37,582 nt of DNA from Chitinivorax sp. B (lineage in GTDB: Bacteria > Pseudomonadota > Gammaproteobacteria > Burkholderiales > SCOH01), in contig NZ_SCOH01000043.1 of the NCBI RefSeq assembly GCF_005503445.1, forward strand, positions 1-37,582, read 5' to 3'. The translations under genes were made by a program, and so were the position numbers. Numbering within the stretch: the stretch's first letter is position 1; each line of letters starts with the position of its first letter. The notes beneath the pieces were generated by a model. It was not told where the DNA came from and ran no database searches. It saw only the letters and a list, made by a program, of their open reading frames with translations. Of the stretch, positions 25,323 through 34,179 are shown piece by piece.

Positions 25323-26400
25323 GTGTTTCCTGACTCGACTTGCGCGTTACATCGCCATCCTGCTGACATTGCTGGGCATTGCCCATGCTGCAACATTTGA
25401 TCTACCCACCAATGGCAGTACTGTGGTCGGCAAAATCCGCATTGTAGTGCCCAGTAGCGGCAACACCCTTCTGGATGTGATGCGGCATTTTGATGTTGGA
25501 TATGACGAAATTACTACCGCCAATCCAGGGGTATCCGTATGGACACCCGGAGAATTCACACAAGTGGTGATCCCCAGCCAATTCATTCTGCCTCCCAAAC
25601 CGTGGCGTGGCATTGTCGTCAACATTCCGCAACGGCGGTTATATTACTTCCCACCATCACGAAAAGGTCAGCGAGCAAAAGTCATCACCTATCCGATCAG
25701 TATTGCCCGAGAAGGCTGGTTCACCCCACTGGGCGAAACCCGGATTACAGCCAAATTCAAAGATCCAAGCTGGTTTGTGCCGAAAAGCATCAAGGAAGAG
25801 CATCTACGTGAAGAAGGGGTGGAATTGCCGGAATACTTTCCTCCTGGGCCGAACAACCCGATGGGCATGCTGGCGATGCGTACTGGCTTTGCCGGTATCT
25901 TCATTCATGCCACCAATCGGCCCTGGGGTATTGGTCTACGTACCAGTCATGGCTGTTTGCATCTTTACCCGGAAGATGCCGCCGAGATCTTTCCTATGTT
26001 AAGCAATCACACCCCAGTTCGGGTCATCAATCAGCCCGCGCTGGTAGGCAACGACAACGGCCGCTGGGTGATGAGTACTTATCAACCGGTGAGCGAATAT
26101 CCAACCCCTTTTTCTTTGCATACCCGTGCACTGATCACGCTGGGCGAACAACTTGGTCAACTTCCCACACAACAGATACCCAAAGCAGATATTGACTGGA
26201 GCCGTGTTCAAGCCATTACGACCAACCCACAGTCGATACCGGTTGCCTTGATGCAAGACCAACTTGGCCTGGCAGCTTGGTTGGATACCATTGCAGCAGA
26301 GCGTTACGATTTTGCGCCCTATGGCATGGATGCCAACAACGCCCAGCTACCGGAACCACGCCCACACCAGGGCAACACCACTGTCGTTCCCGGATCATGA
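25321..26400 (+). CDS. L,D-transpeptidase, ErfK/YbiS/YcfS/YnhG type
   Basis: A 360-residue periplasmic enzyme. Signal peptide residues 1-23 (MCFLTRLARYIAILLTLLGIAHA) are followed by a LysM-like region (GNTLLDVMRHFDVGYDEITTANPGVSVWTPGEFTQVVIPSQ, about 45-85, split here into its core). The YkuD domain (about 95-225) has IFIHATNRP and the SHGCLHL motif with nucleophile C212. E. coli relatives attach Lpp to peptidoglycan, fitting the OprI-like lipoprotein next door. ATG 25321 overlaps the divergent enzyme's ATG on the other strand, within CATG; no ribosome-binding site is obvious, since upstream sequence is the other gene's coding region. Confidence 0.88.
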   Translation: MCFLTRLARYIAILLTLLGIAHAATFDLPTNGSTVVGKIRIVVPSSGNTLLDVMRHFDVGYDEITTANPGVSVWTPGEFTQVVIPSQFILPPKPWRGIVVNIPQRRLYYFPPSRKGQRAKVITYPISIAREGWFTPLGETRITAKFKDPSWFVPKSIKEEHLREEGVELPEYFPPGPNNPMGMLAMRTGFAGIFIHATNRPWGIGLRTSHGCLHLYPEDAAEIFPMLSNHTPVRVINQPALVGNDNGRWVMSTYQPVSEYPTPFSLHTRALITLGEQLGQLPTQQIPKADIDWSRVQAITTNPQSIPVALMQDQLGLAAWLDTIAAERYDFAPYGMDANNAQLPEPRPHQGNTTVVPGS

Positions 26401-26418
26401 AATGTCCCAAATGACGCA

Positions 26419-26440
26419 GCCCGTGGTCATCACCACGGGC
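26419..26440. other. Hairpin between convergent genes
   Basis: A perfect 9-bp stem GCCCGTGGT/ACCACGGGC with a CATC tetraloop in the 70-base gap between the ErfK-type enzyme and the beta-barrel gene. The lack of a T-tract on either strand makes it an uncertain terminator. Confidence 0.4.
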
Positions 26441-26470
26441 CGCTGTCAGCCATAACGTCGTACCCATTGA

Positions 26471-27127
26471 TCAGAATCCAATGGTGACCCCCAGATTGAT
26501 CACTGGCCATACTTTAAACCCACGGACCTTGTCATCCAGCTTGCGACGTTCTTCCTCTGCATCCGCCTGCAATTGCGTACATTGCGGCGTACCGGCAATC
26601 GCAGTACCGCAGTCCACATTCAGGCTGGTTTTGCTACCACCGGCCAACATCACACCTAGATCCGCATAGAAGTTGATCCCAGTACCAGCCACTCGCCCAT
26701 AACCAATTCCCAGATAGGGTGCGACGCTATTCTTGCCTTTCACCTCGCCTGTAGCCGAGCCGATCTCCGCTGCGGTATAAGTGCGATTGTTGAAGGTATA
26801 GGTCCCATCCTTAGGCTTGCCCGTTACTTTCAACTTATTGTTGGCAAACACCAAGCCCCCGGTCAACCGAAACGGCCCCATTGGGCTGAAATCAACCAGC
26901 GCACTTAGGTTACGCAACCGTAACCTGCCGTCGTAATCCACATCTGTGTCATTGATAGTGCGGTTGTAATTCAAGCCGCTCCAGCCCACACGCCCATCCA
27001 CAGTAGGCGCAATATTGAAGCCAATATCACCACCTACACCGGTTGTACCTGCACGCAACCCCACTCCTGCTGCCGATGCCATGCCAGCCACTCCCATCAG
27101 CATCATTGTCGCCAGAATCGCTTTCAT
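26471..27127 (-). CDS. Outer membrane beta-barrel protein, unrecognised
   Basis: A 218-residue exported protein. Signal peptide MKAILATMMLMGVAGMASA, then alternating beta-strand segments ending in the C-terminal aromatic LGVTIGF, as required for outer-membrane insertion. Blocks such as GLRAGTTGVGGDIGFNIAP, DVDYDGRLRLRNLSALVDF and APYLGIGYGR look like the small OmpA/OmpW-like barrels often annotated as DUF or surface proteins. Two cysteines (CGTAIAGTPQC) could form a disulfide in an external loop, next to a charged stretch of about 15 residues (QADAEEERRKLDDK). Function unknown. ATG 27127 has GGGGGAG just upstream. Confidence 0.75.
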   Translation of the reverse strand: MKAILATMMLMGVAGMASAAGVGLRAGTTGVGGDIGFNIAPTVDGRVGWSGLNYNRTINDTDVDYDGRLRLRNLSALVDFSPMGPFRLTGGLVFANNKLKVTGKPKDGTYTFNNRTYTAAEIGSATGEVKGKNSVAPYLGIGYGRVAGTGINFYADLGVMLAGGSKTSLNVDCGTAIAGTPQCTQLQADAEEERRKLDDKVRGFKVWPVINLGVTIGF

Positions 27128-27415
27128 CGCTCCCCCTACGTCATCCAATGCAGAAAAGATATCCCGACATGTCATTCGGTTTTTCAGCCTAGATGACAGA
27201 TCCCATGATGACAAGTCAGCATCATCAATAACTTGCGCAAACAACCCACAAGGTGACCAATCCACGATCACCAACCCGACGCAACATGAAGTATCACGAT
27301 TCATCCCAAGACCAATTCCCCACATTTTGACGAAGATGGGGTTTTTGAAGGTGCACTTTGCTAAACTTGCAGGGTTTTATTTCCACCAACCTCATTGAAA
27401 GCGACCTACGCAACC

Positions 27416-29083
27416 ATGGCCCAATATGTCATGTCCATGCTCCGCGTGAGCAAAGTCGTGCCGCCCAAGCGGCAAATCATCAAGGATATCTCGCTGAGCT
27501 TTTTCCCCGGCGCCAAGATTGGCCTGTTGGGCTTGAACGGCTCCGGTAAATCCACCGTGCTCAAAATCATGGCCGGTGCCGAAAAAGAATTTGAAGGCGA
27601 AGTACAGTGGCAACCTGGCATCAAGATCGGCTACCTGCCGCAAGAGCCTGAGCTGGATGTAGAAAAAACCGTTCGTGAAGAAGTCGAATCCGGTATGGGT
27701 GAAGTAATGGAAGCACAAAAGCGACTGGAAGAAGTCTATGCCGCTTATGCTGAGCCAGATGCCGACTTCGACAAACTAGCAGAAGAGCAAGCTCGTTGCG
27801 AAGCCATCATCGCTGCAGGTGCGGGTGACAATACAGGGCTGCAGCTGGAAATTGCTGCTGATGCACTTCGCCTGCCACCGTGGGACGCCAAGATCGGTCA
27901 CCTCTCCGGCGGTGAAAAACGCCGTGTTGCATTGTGCAAACTGTTGCTGAGCAAGCCGGACATGCTGCTGCTGGATGAGCCCACCAACCACCTGGATGCC
28001 GAATCGGTCGATTGGCTGGAACAATTCCTGGTGCGCTTCCCTGGCACAGTTGTAGCAGTCACTCACGATCGCTACTTCCTAGACAACGCTGCAGAATGGA
28101 TTTTGGAACTCGACCGTGGCCAAGGCATTCCCTGGAAAGGTAACTATTCCAGCTGGCTGGAACAAAAGGAAGATCGGCTGAAGCAGGAAGAATCGCAAGA
28201 GTCTGCACGCCAGAAAGCGCTGCACAAGGAGCTGGAGTGGGTGCGCCAGAACCCCAAGGGGCGCCAGGCCAAATCGAAGGCACGTATCGCACGCTTTGAA
28301 GAACTGAATTCTCAGGAATACCAGAAGCGTAACGAAACCCAGGAAATCTTCATTCCGGTAGCAGATCGCCTGGGCAATGAAGTCATCGAATTCACCAATG
28401 TCAACAAGGCATTTGGTGACCGTTTGTTGATCGACGACCTGAGCTTCAAGATTCCTCCTGGCGCCATCGTCGGGATCATCGGCCCCAACGGCGCCGGTAA
28501 ATCGACCCTGTTCCGCATGATCACGGGACAAGAACAGCCGGACAGTGGCGAAGTGAAGATTGGCAACACCGTCAAGATCGCCTATGTAGACCAAAGTCGT
28601 GCAGCCTTGGGTGGTACCAAGACAGTATTCGAAGAAATCGCCGAAGGCCGCGACATTCTGCAAGTTGGTCGCTTCGAGACACCAAGCCGTGCCTATATCG
28701 GCCGCTTCAACTTCAAGGGTGCAGATCAGCAAAAGATTGTTGGCAACCTCTCTGGCGGTGAACGTGGTCGCCTGCATCTGGCCAAGACGCTGATTGCCGG
28801 CGGCAACGTGCTGCTGCTTGATGAACCGTCTAACGACCTTGATGTGGAAACCCTACGTGCACTGGAAGATGCCCTGCTGGAATTCGCAGGTAGCGTGATG
28901 GTCATCAGCCATGATCGCTGGTTCCTCGACCGGATTGCCACCCATATCCTTGCCTGCGAAGGCGATTCAAAGTGGGTATTCTTCGACGGCAATTATCAGG
29001 AATATGAAGCCGATAAGAAGAAACGTCTGGGCGAAGAAGGTGCAAAGCCGAAGCGAATCCGATATAAACCAATCAGCCGTTAA
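27416..29083 (+). CDS. ettA: Energy-dependent translational throttle protein EttA
   Basis: A 555-residue ABC-F ATPase, identical in length to E. coli EttA. Both nucleotide domains are intact: Walker A GLNGSGKST (39-47) and GPNGAGKST, signatures LSGGEKRR and LSGGERGR, and Walker B LLLDEPTNHLD and LLLDEPSNDLD. The linker PtIM arm lies between them. It binds the ribosomal E site and gates the first translocation step according to ADP/ATP ratio. The start at 27416 (MAQYVMSMLRVSK) follows the family; a TTG at 27395 is less likely. A strong terminator follows. Confidence 0.95.
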   Translation: MAQYVMSMLRVSKVVPPKRQIIKDISLSFFPGAKIGLLGLNGSGKSTVLKIMAGAEKEFEGEVQWQPGIKIGYLPQEPELDVEKTVREEVESGMGEVMEAQKRLEEVYAAYAEPDADFDKLAEEQARCEAIIAAGAGDNTGLQLEIAADALRLPPWDAKIGHLSGGEKRRVALCKLLLSKPDMLLLDEPTNHLDAESVDWLEQFLVRFPGTVVAVTHDRYFLDNAAEWILELDRGQGIPWKGNYSSWLEQKEDRLKQEESQESARQKALHKELEWVRQNPKGRQAKSKARIARFEELNSQEYQKRNETQEIFIPVADRLGNEVIEFTNVNKAFGDRLLIDDLSFKIPPGAIVGIIGPNGAGKSTLFRMITGQEQPDSGEVKIGNTVKIAYVDQSRAALGGTKTVFEEIAEGRDILQVGRFETPSRAYIGRFNFKGADQQKIVGNLSGGERGRLHLAKTLIAGGNVLLLDEPSNDLDVETLRALEDALLEFAGSVMVISHDRWFLDRIATHILACEGDSKWVFFDGNYQEYEADKKKRLGEEGAKPKRIRYKPISR

Positions 29084-29108
29084 GCAGGCAAACTACTTAC
29101 TGTTAAGA

Positions 29109-29143
29109 ACAAACCCTCAGATGATACTGGGGGTTTGTTTTTC
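29109..29143 (+). terminator. Rho-independent terminator after ettA
   Basis: A 12-base stem ACAAACCCTCAG against CTGGGGGTTTGT (one T:G pair), a 6-base loop, then TTTTCT. Located 25 bases after the ettA stop codon. Confidence 0.88.
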
Positions 29144-29174
29144 TACAGGCAGGCCCATTGTAGATTGCCTCAAA

Positions 29175-30140
29175 TCAGTTGTTGGTCAACCATGGCGAGG
29201 ATGTACTCCAGAAGATAATGTCGGTACCCAAGTAATGCTCGGCATAATCAGTGAATTCCTGTCTGGTAAATGGACTTCTGGTTTTTGGGTTAGTGTAGGT
29301 CAATGTAGGTTCCTGTACAGCCATGGCAACCAGATCCAACTTGCCTTTATATTGGTGAAAGAACGGATACGAGTTCTTCATCTGCCCTTTTTTATTTGGC
29401 ACAATATCCGGCCCACCCAATCCAACCCGGTTTGCCTCAGCAAATGTGAATAAGCGTGACATATATCGATGGTCATTGTTCCATTCACAAGGCCAGAAAT
29501 TGACATATTGCACCACATAGGATTGTTTGAATACCTTCCTGGCAAAAGTAATATTCTCCATCTCTGCCTGAAAGTATTTGTCACAACTGAAACCTGTCTT
29601 ATCCCGCTTGATATCCAAATCGATTGCCGTTTCCGGTAAGTTCACCCCCATTACACGTCCATCAAATTGTTCAGCCAGTGCGGACAACAACTTTTGGTAT
29701 CGCTCCCGTACTGCAGGATTCCACTGCATGGCCACCCATCCCATCCCAACAGGCTTGTTTTCCCCTGGGTTATCGTATTGCGGCACAATGCCACCTTGAT
29801 AGATCGGACTCTTCATCAAATAACGCGGCACATTTTTGTCTTGCGGTCTGAAGAACCGATCTTGAATTTGAATGAACAGCCTTTTGTCCAAGGATTTCAA
29901 ATAGGTCAAGTCCCGCTCAATTTGTGAAAAATCGTACTGGTCTTTTTCTTTTTCAAGCGACTTCCAGGTGTAAACAATCTGCACGCCACCAATATCGCTC
30001 CGTTTGATCAACGATTCAATTTTTGTCAGATCATCTGAGCCGGTATAAAGAAAATTTTGTGGTGTAGCCGCCTGGATGGATAACGCCATTGCACCAAATA
30101 CGATACTAATTGATGCATTCACAGGTAATTTATTTTTCAT
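29175..30140 (-). CDS. Secreted TIM-barrel glycoside-hydrolase-like protein
   Basis: A 321-residue protein with a signal peptide (cleavage after SIQA, about residue 24). The opening GGVQIVYTWKSLEKEKDQYDFSQIERDLTYLKSLDKRLFIQI pattern (51-92) is typical of the first strands of clan GH-A TIM-barrel glycosidases. E170 (GVNLPETAID) and E277 (MAVQEPTLTY) are about 107 residues apart, a spacing and setting that would suit the acid/base and nucleophile residues. I cannot assign a specific GH family. It probably acts on extracellular polysaccharide. AAGGA lies five bases before the ATG. Surrounding genes give no clear substrate, though the window also has a chitin-binding protein. Confidence 0.6.
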   Translation of the reverse strand: MKNKLPVNASISIVFGAMALSIQAATPQNFLYTGSDDLTKIESLIKRSDIGGVQIVYTWKSLEKEKDQYDFSQIERDLTYLKSLDKRLFIQIQDRFFRPQDKNVPRYLMKSPIYQGGIVPQYDNPGENKPVGMGWVAMQWNPAVRERYQKLLSALAEQFDGRVMGVNLPETAIDLDIKRDKTGFSCDKYFQAEMENITFARKVFKQSYVVQYVNFWPCEWNNDHRYMSRLFTFAEANRVGLGGPDIVPNKKGQMKNSYPFFHQYKGKLDLVAMAVQEPTLTYTNPKTRSPFTRQEFTDYAEHYLGTDIIFWSTSSPWLTNN

Positions 30141-30480
30141 GAATTCCTTAATTCAAATGATGGGTATTCAGTAGAACATACATTACTGAACAGGCCTGCC
30201 ACAGGGCGTAGATTGATAAAATCTCACATCTTGGTTAAAGGTGTAAGTAGCAATGGTTACTGATATGAAACAACACGACACTCATAGGTTGAATTCGAGC
30301 GTTTCGTTGGACGGTGGACACACAAAGTTGGCGCAGGTTCCAAGTTCCGTGTACCGCCTCATGAGGTTTCACCACAGAAATGAGCTGCCTGATCAGGAAA
30401 CAGCAATCACCGCACCTGGTCTGACAGTTGTCACCAGCCATATCCTCACCATGAATCCAGTACTTGAGCTACATGTCAGG
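30141..30480. other. 340-base intergenic region upstream of the glycosidase-like gene
   Basis: Lies between two minus-strand genes, so it should hold the promoter of the glycosidase-like gene and the transcription end of the diguanylate cyclase gene. Near its right end, at 30480-30501, GTCAGGC and GCCTGAC form a 7-bp hairpin spanning the cyclase stop codon, without a T-tract. A plus-strand frame at 30253-30573 lacks a ribosome-binding site and family likeness. I see no gene. Confidence 0.35.
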
Positions 30481-32502
30481 TCAGGCCTGGTACAGCCTGA
30501 CATCATCTCTTCCACACTTTTTGATCTGATACATCGCGCTGTCAGCACGCTTGGACAGCTCAATTTCAGTTGAGCCATGTTCGGGATAAATGGCGACACC
30601 AATGCAAGAAGATATATGCAGGACTTGTCCAGCCAACCGAAAAGGCTGTTTGAGGCTGGCATGAATTTTTTGCGCCACTGCCAACGCATTTCGGTCAGTC
30701 TCTACTGTGGCAAGCAAGACGACAAATTCATCCCCACCAATACGGGCCACGGTATCTGACCCACGGACACAGGTTTGCATTCGCTTTGCGACCTCGACCA
30801 GCAGTAAATCGCCCGTCGCATGGCCATAGGTATCATTGACAGGCTTGAACTGATCCAAATCGATAAACATGATTGCCAAGCGCTTGTTGTCCCGCTTGGC
30901 ACGGGCAAAAGCCTGTTGCAGGCGATCGGAAAACAGCGCGCGGTTAGGCAGACCGGTGAGCATATCGTGCTGGGCCATGTGGCGAACGCGCTCTTCCACT
31001 TTTCGGCGTGCAGTGATGTCGCGCGTAACACCAAGAATGCCAACAAATTCGCCTGCAGCATTGCGCATCATGGTCGTCGTCACATCCGTCCAGACCGTCC
31101 CTCCTCCTTTGCAAGGCTGTTCCAGCTCGCCGCGAAAATCCGGTTCGGGTTCACCATTCTGTAAGGCCCGGAGAATACGCTCCAGCCCAGTTCTGGCAAT
31201 GACAGCCGATTCTGGTGTGAGGGCCTCTTCAATACTTTGCTTCATCACCTCGGCCGGTGTATAGCCACGCAACTTCTCAACCGAGGGACTGACATAGGTA
31301 AATCGCCCGGCAAGATCCATGGTCCAGATCACATCCGTTGCGTTGTCAGCCAGCATACGGTGACGTTCCTCACTGACTCGTAGGGCTTGCTCCGCTTCCT
31401 GACTACTCGCCAATGCCTGGGCCAGACGACAATTGATCCGCAGAATATAAAGCGCCACACCGCTGATCAGGATGACAACCCCAGCAGCGATATACAGGCT
31501 GGTGAGATGCGTTTCGATACGTGGTGTGGGTTTATACAGAAAACCATCCAGTGGTACATCCGGTGGCAACAGGCCCAGGTTGGCATAGGTATCAGCAATA
31601 TGACGCCAGCGACCGGGGCTCATATACCCTATCTCGATCAGATCCTGTCGCATCAGATTGGCCATCTGAGCAGCCTCAAAACGCAAGAACTCAACGTTGT
31701 AACGCTTGGAGTAGTGTTTGGCGATCAGCCTGGCAATCTCATCCTGATGCGCCATGGCATAGCGCCAGCCACGTAGGCTGGCTTCCAGAAAGGCTTGCAC
31801 CCGTTGTGGGTGCTGCTTCAGTTCCTGTTCGCTGGTAAACAGATTATCGCCATAGAAATCGATATTGGCATTGCGGGGAGTGTAGATTTCATAGGCAAAG
31901 CCAAGACGATCAAGAAAATAGGGTTCGTTGGTAGCATAGGCAGAGATGGCGTCTACATTACCATCCACCAGATCTCGCAGCCGGAAGGTATGCGGGCGCA
32001 ACGTGACGGTATCGGCGATACCTTGCTGTTTGATATATGCAATCAACTCTTCAGACTGCGGCTCAATCATGATGCGCTTGCCCGCCAGATTGCGGCTGGT
32101 TTGCGGGCCCGGCGGCTGGGCCGCGATCAAGACCAGCGGGGAGTGCTGGAAGATGGCGGCCAGCGCAACCACAGGCTTACCGGCATGGCGGGCCAGCAGC
32201 AAACCGCTGGTACCCACGCCAAATTGGGCTTCACCACGCAACACCCGTTCGATTGGTCGTTCACCATGCTCGGCCTCGCGAATTTCCACATCCAGGCCCA
32301 CTTCACGGTAGTAACCCTTTTCCTGTGCCGCGTAATAACCTGCAAATTGAAAAGCATGGAACCACTTCAGTTGCAAAGTGACCTTTTGTGGTGCAATTTC
32401 AGCTTGAGCAATATTCAGCCACAGCAACAGACAAAACGCGCCAACACATTTGAGCATGTTGCTCACAATTCGGCGGGATCCACATTCAGGCACGGTTGAC
32501 AT
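30481..32502 (-). CDS. Hybrid NMT1/THI5-type binding domain - PAS - GGDEF diguanylate cyclase
   Basis: A 673-residue sensor. A signal/anchor (about 16-34) precedes a periplasmic NMT1/THI5-like solute-binding domain (about 38-320, LQLKWFHAFQFAGYYAAQEKGYY). A transmembrane segment (about 334-357), a PAS domain (about 378-500) and a GGDEF domain (about 505-673) follow. The active site GGDEF (589-593) and the I-site RGSD (580-583), at the normal five-residue spacing, are intact, so it should make c-di-GMP with product inhibition. The binding domain probably senses a pyrimidine, amine or aromatic-type nutrient; ligand unknown. Start is uncertain: ATG 32457 (MLKCVGAF) is an alternative that still leaves the signal sequence. 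Confidence 0.9.
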   Translation of the reverse strand: MSTVPECGSRRIVSNMLKCVGAFCLLLWLNIAQAEIAPQKVTLQLKWFHAFQFAGYYAAQEKGYYREVGLDVEIREAEHGERPIERVLRGEAQFGVGTSGLLLARHAGKPVVALAAIFQHSPLVLIAAQPPGPQTSRNLAGKRIMIEPQSEELIAYIKQQGIADTVTLRPHTFRLRDLVDGNVDAISAYATNEPYFLDRLGFAYEIYTPRNANIDFYGDNLFTSEQELKQHPQRVQAFLEASLRGWRYAMAHQDEIARLIAKHYSKRYNVEFLRFEAAQMANLMRQDLIEIGYMSPGRWRHIADTYANLGLLPPDVPLDGFLYKPTPRIETHLTSLYIAAGVVILISGVALYILRINCRLAQALASSQEAEQALRVSEERHRMLADNATDVIWTMDLAGRFTYVSPSVEKLRGYTPAEVMKQSIEEALTPESAVIARTGLERILRALQNGEPEPDFRGELEQPCKGGGTVWTDVTTTMMRNAAGEFVGILGVTRDITARRKVEERVRHMAQHDMLTGLPNRALFSDRLQQAFARAKRDNKRLAIMFIDLDQFKPVNDTYGHATGDLLLVEVAKRMQTCVRGSDTVARIGGDEFVVLLATVETDRNALAVAQKIHASLKQPFRLAGQVLHISSCIGVAIYPEHGSTEIELSKRADSAMYQIKKCGRDDVRLYQA

Positions 32503-32684
32503 GGTTTCATAGGCGCATTTGCCAAGTTTCGGGCGTAAACCAGGCCAATACTAGCAGTTTCCCTAATGTCCAAGTTATTTTCCAAATGACGGATTGATGT
32601 CTACAAAATGGAAAACAATTGAGATATAGATAATCACTATCTTGAGATATGGCCACCGAAAGGAGCCCACACAACAGAGGTTCA

Positions 32685-33467
32685 TCAGGATGCGCCAAAC
32701 CGCTCGAATTTTTCGGGTGGGGTATTGCCGGGAAGCCATTGACGGTAGATACGATCGAAGGTGCCATCCTGCTTGAGTTCCTGCAATGCACGATGCCAAC
32801 TGTCGATCAACTTGGGATCAGTACCGCGAGAGAAAGTCAGGTAAAGCCAGTTTTCCTGCAAGGTATACACCTTTTCAATCTGATCGGGATCCAGACCTGC
32901 ACTTTCCATGATACTGCGCATAGTCAGATTGGCGTTGCACCACACACTGATCCGCTCTGCGATCAGTTTGCGGGCAGCCACATCCGGCGTAGCCGCGGTA
33001 TCAAGATTGGTAAAACCCTTGGATAACAGCAGCTGTTCTTCCACCGCTTTGTGATACACCCCGATACTTCGCAATTCACGCGCATCCTCAAGACTGCGAA
33101 TGCGGATGTTGGTGCCACGCAACGCGTAAAAATCGGTGGTTCCCACCGCAACCGGCCCTAGAAAAGTGAACAGGCTTTCACGCTCTGGCGTACGGGTTAC
33201 TGTGAACAACACTACGTTTGGGTAGGTAGTCGCCATCGCCCAACCACGTGCCCACGGCACAACCCGGATCAAGTCCGTCTGTTTGAGTTTGGCTTGAATC
33301 GCCTGCACGACCTCTACCGCCAGCCCAGCTGGCTTTCCCGCTTTGGAGAAAGTAATGGGAGGCCACTCTTCGGTATAGATCTGCAATGGCGTCACAGCAT
33401 GAGCGGCATGTGAAACCAGCAGACATCCGGTAAACACCCAAGCCATCAGTTGCGTTGTGCGCTTCAT
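32685..33467 (-). CDS. Periplasmic solute-binding protein (SBP family 3-like)
   Basis: A 260-residue exported protein. A signal peptide (MKRTTQLMAWVFTGCLLVSHAAHA) is followed by a family 3-type bilobal domain (TPLQIYTEEWPPITFSKAGKPAGLAVEVVQAIQAKL... RTPERESLFTFLGPVAVGTTDFYAL...). No ABC permease or ATPase genes are nearby, so it may serve signalling rather than transport, as is common for orphan members of this group in chitin- and sediment-dwelling bacteria. The gene lies immediately upstream of the binding-domain cyclase on the same strand (182-base gap). ATG 33467 has only a weak ribosome-binding site; a GTG at 33491 is possible. Confidence 0.85.
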   Translation of the reverse strand: MKRTTQLMAWVFTGCLLVSHAAHAVTPLQIYTEEWPPITFSKAGKPAGLAVEVVQAIQAKLKQTDLIRVVPWARGWAMATTYPNVVLFTVTRTPERESLFTFLGPVAVGTTDFYALRGTNIRIRSLEDARELRSIGVYHKAVEEQLLLSKGFTNLDTAATPDVAARKLIAERISVWCNANLTMRSIMESAGLDPDQIEKVYTLQENWLYLTFSRGTDPKLIDSWHRALQELKQDGTFDRIYRQWLPGNTPPEKFERFGAS

Positions 33468-33585
33468 CCCCACGTTATAGCTCACAGACACAAGAACGGC
33501 AGGCCGGATTTCAGGGACTAAGTGACTATCGGCAAGCAGTCAAGGAGAATTGAACGTGTTGTAATCTGCAATGAATCACGTATCA

Positions 33586-34179
33586 CTATTGACCAACCGA
33601 CTGCTTGGCATGTAACTGCACGGCAGCTGCCACGGTTTTCGCTTCGAGCTTGGCCAGAATATTGGCACGATGTACGTCTACGGTACGCGGGCTGATGGAC
33701 AGTCGCTGACCGACCTCTTTCGAGGTCAGACCTTCCGCCAGGCATGCAAGAATTTCTCGTTCGCGGGTGGTCAGGCGGCTCATCATGCCGGATGATGCAT
33801 AGGTCTTACCCGCTTCGGCTACATAGCGCTGGTGCGCCTGGTTGAGACGGTCAAGCAATACTGATTCTTCGAGCGGTTTTTCCAGAAAATCCATGGCACC
33901 GATCTTCATCGCTTCAACCGCGGTTTTGATCTGGCCTTTCGCCGTCATCATGACGACCGGCATTTTGGGTCTACGTTGCCGAATTGCAGCCAGGACTTCC
34001 AATCCACTAATATCCGGCAAGTTGAGATCCAGTAACACACAAGCCATCTCCGGCCATTTTTCAATCAATAGCAGATCATTTCCAGCACCTACCGCAATCA
34101 CCGGGAACCCGTTGGCCCGCAGCAGAGTACTCAGTGCATCACGCAGTGCGCTATCGTCCTCCACGATTAGCACGGACAT
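33586..34179 (-). CDS. FixJ/NarL-type response regulator
   Basis: A 197-residue response regulator. The receiver domain (1-120) has the acidic pocket EDD (7-9), phospho-acceptor D51 in VLLDLNLPD, T-K motif MTAKGQ and KP (EKPLEE). The LuxR-type helix-turn-helix (about 135-195) has LTTREREILACLAEGLTSKEVGQRLSISPRTVDVHRANI, typical of FixJ. Its partner is very probably the divergently encoded histidine kinase. Upstream ATGs at 34227 and 34275 are in frame but lack family likeness; 34179 gives the normal length. The ribosome-binding site is weak. Target genes are unknown. Confidence 0.92.
   Translation of the reverse strand: MSVLIVEDDSALRDALSTLLRANGFPVIAVGAGNDLLLIEKWPEMACVLLDLNLPDISGLEVLAAIRQRRPKMPVVMMTAKGQIKTAVEAMKIGAMDFLEKPLEESVLLDRLNQAHQRYVAEAGKTYASSGMMSRLTTREREILACLAEGLTSKEVGQRLSISPRTVDVHRANILAKLEAKTVAAAVQLHAKQSVGQ

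Noticed and set aside
28079-28777. 232-codon minus-strand frame
   Set aside because: Antisense to ettA, an intact and highly conserved gene.
30253-30573. 106-codon plus-strand frame upstream of the glycosidase-like gene
   Set aside because: Overlaps the 3' end of the cyclase gene on the other strand; no ribosome-binding site or recognisable domain.
31795-32499. 234-codon plus-strand frame
   Set aside because: Antisense to the binding domain of the NMT1-PAS-GGDEF protein, which is clearly real.
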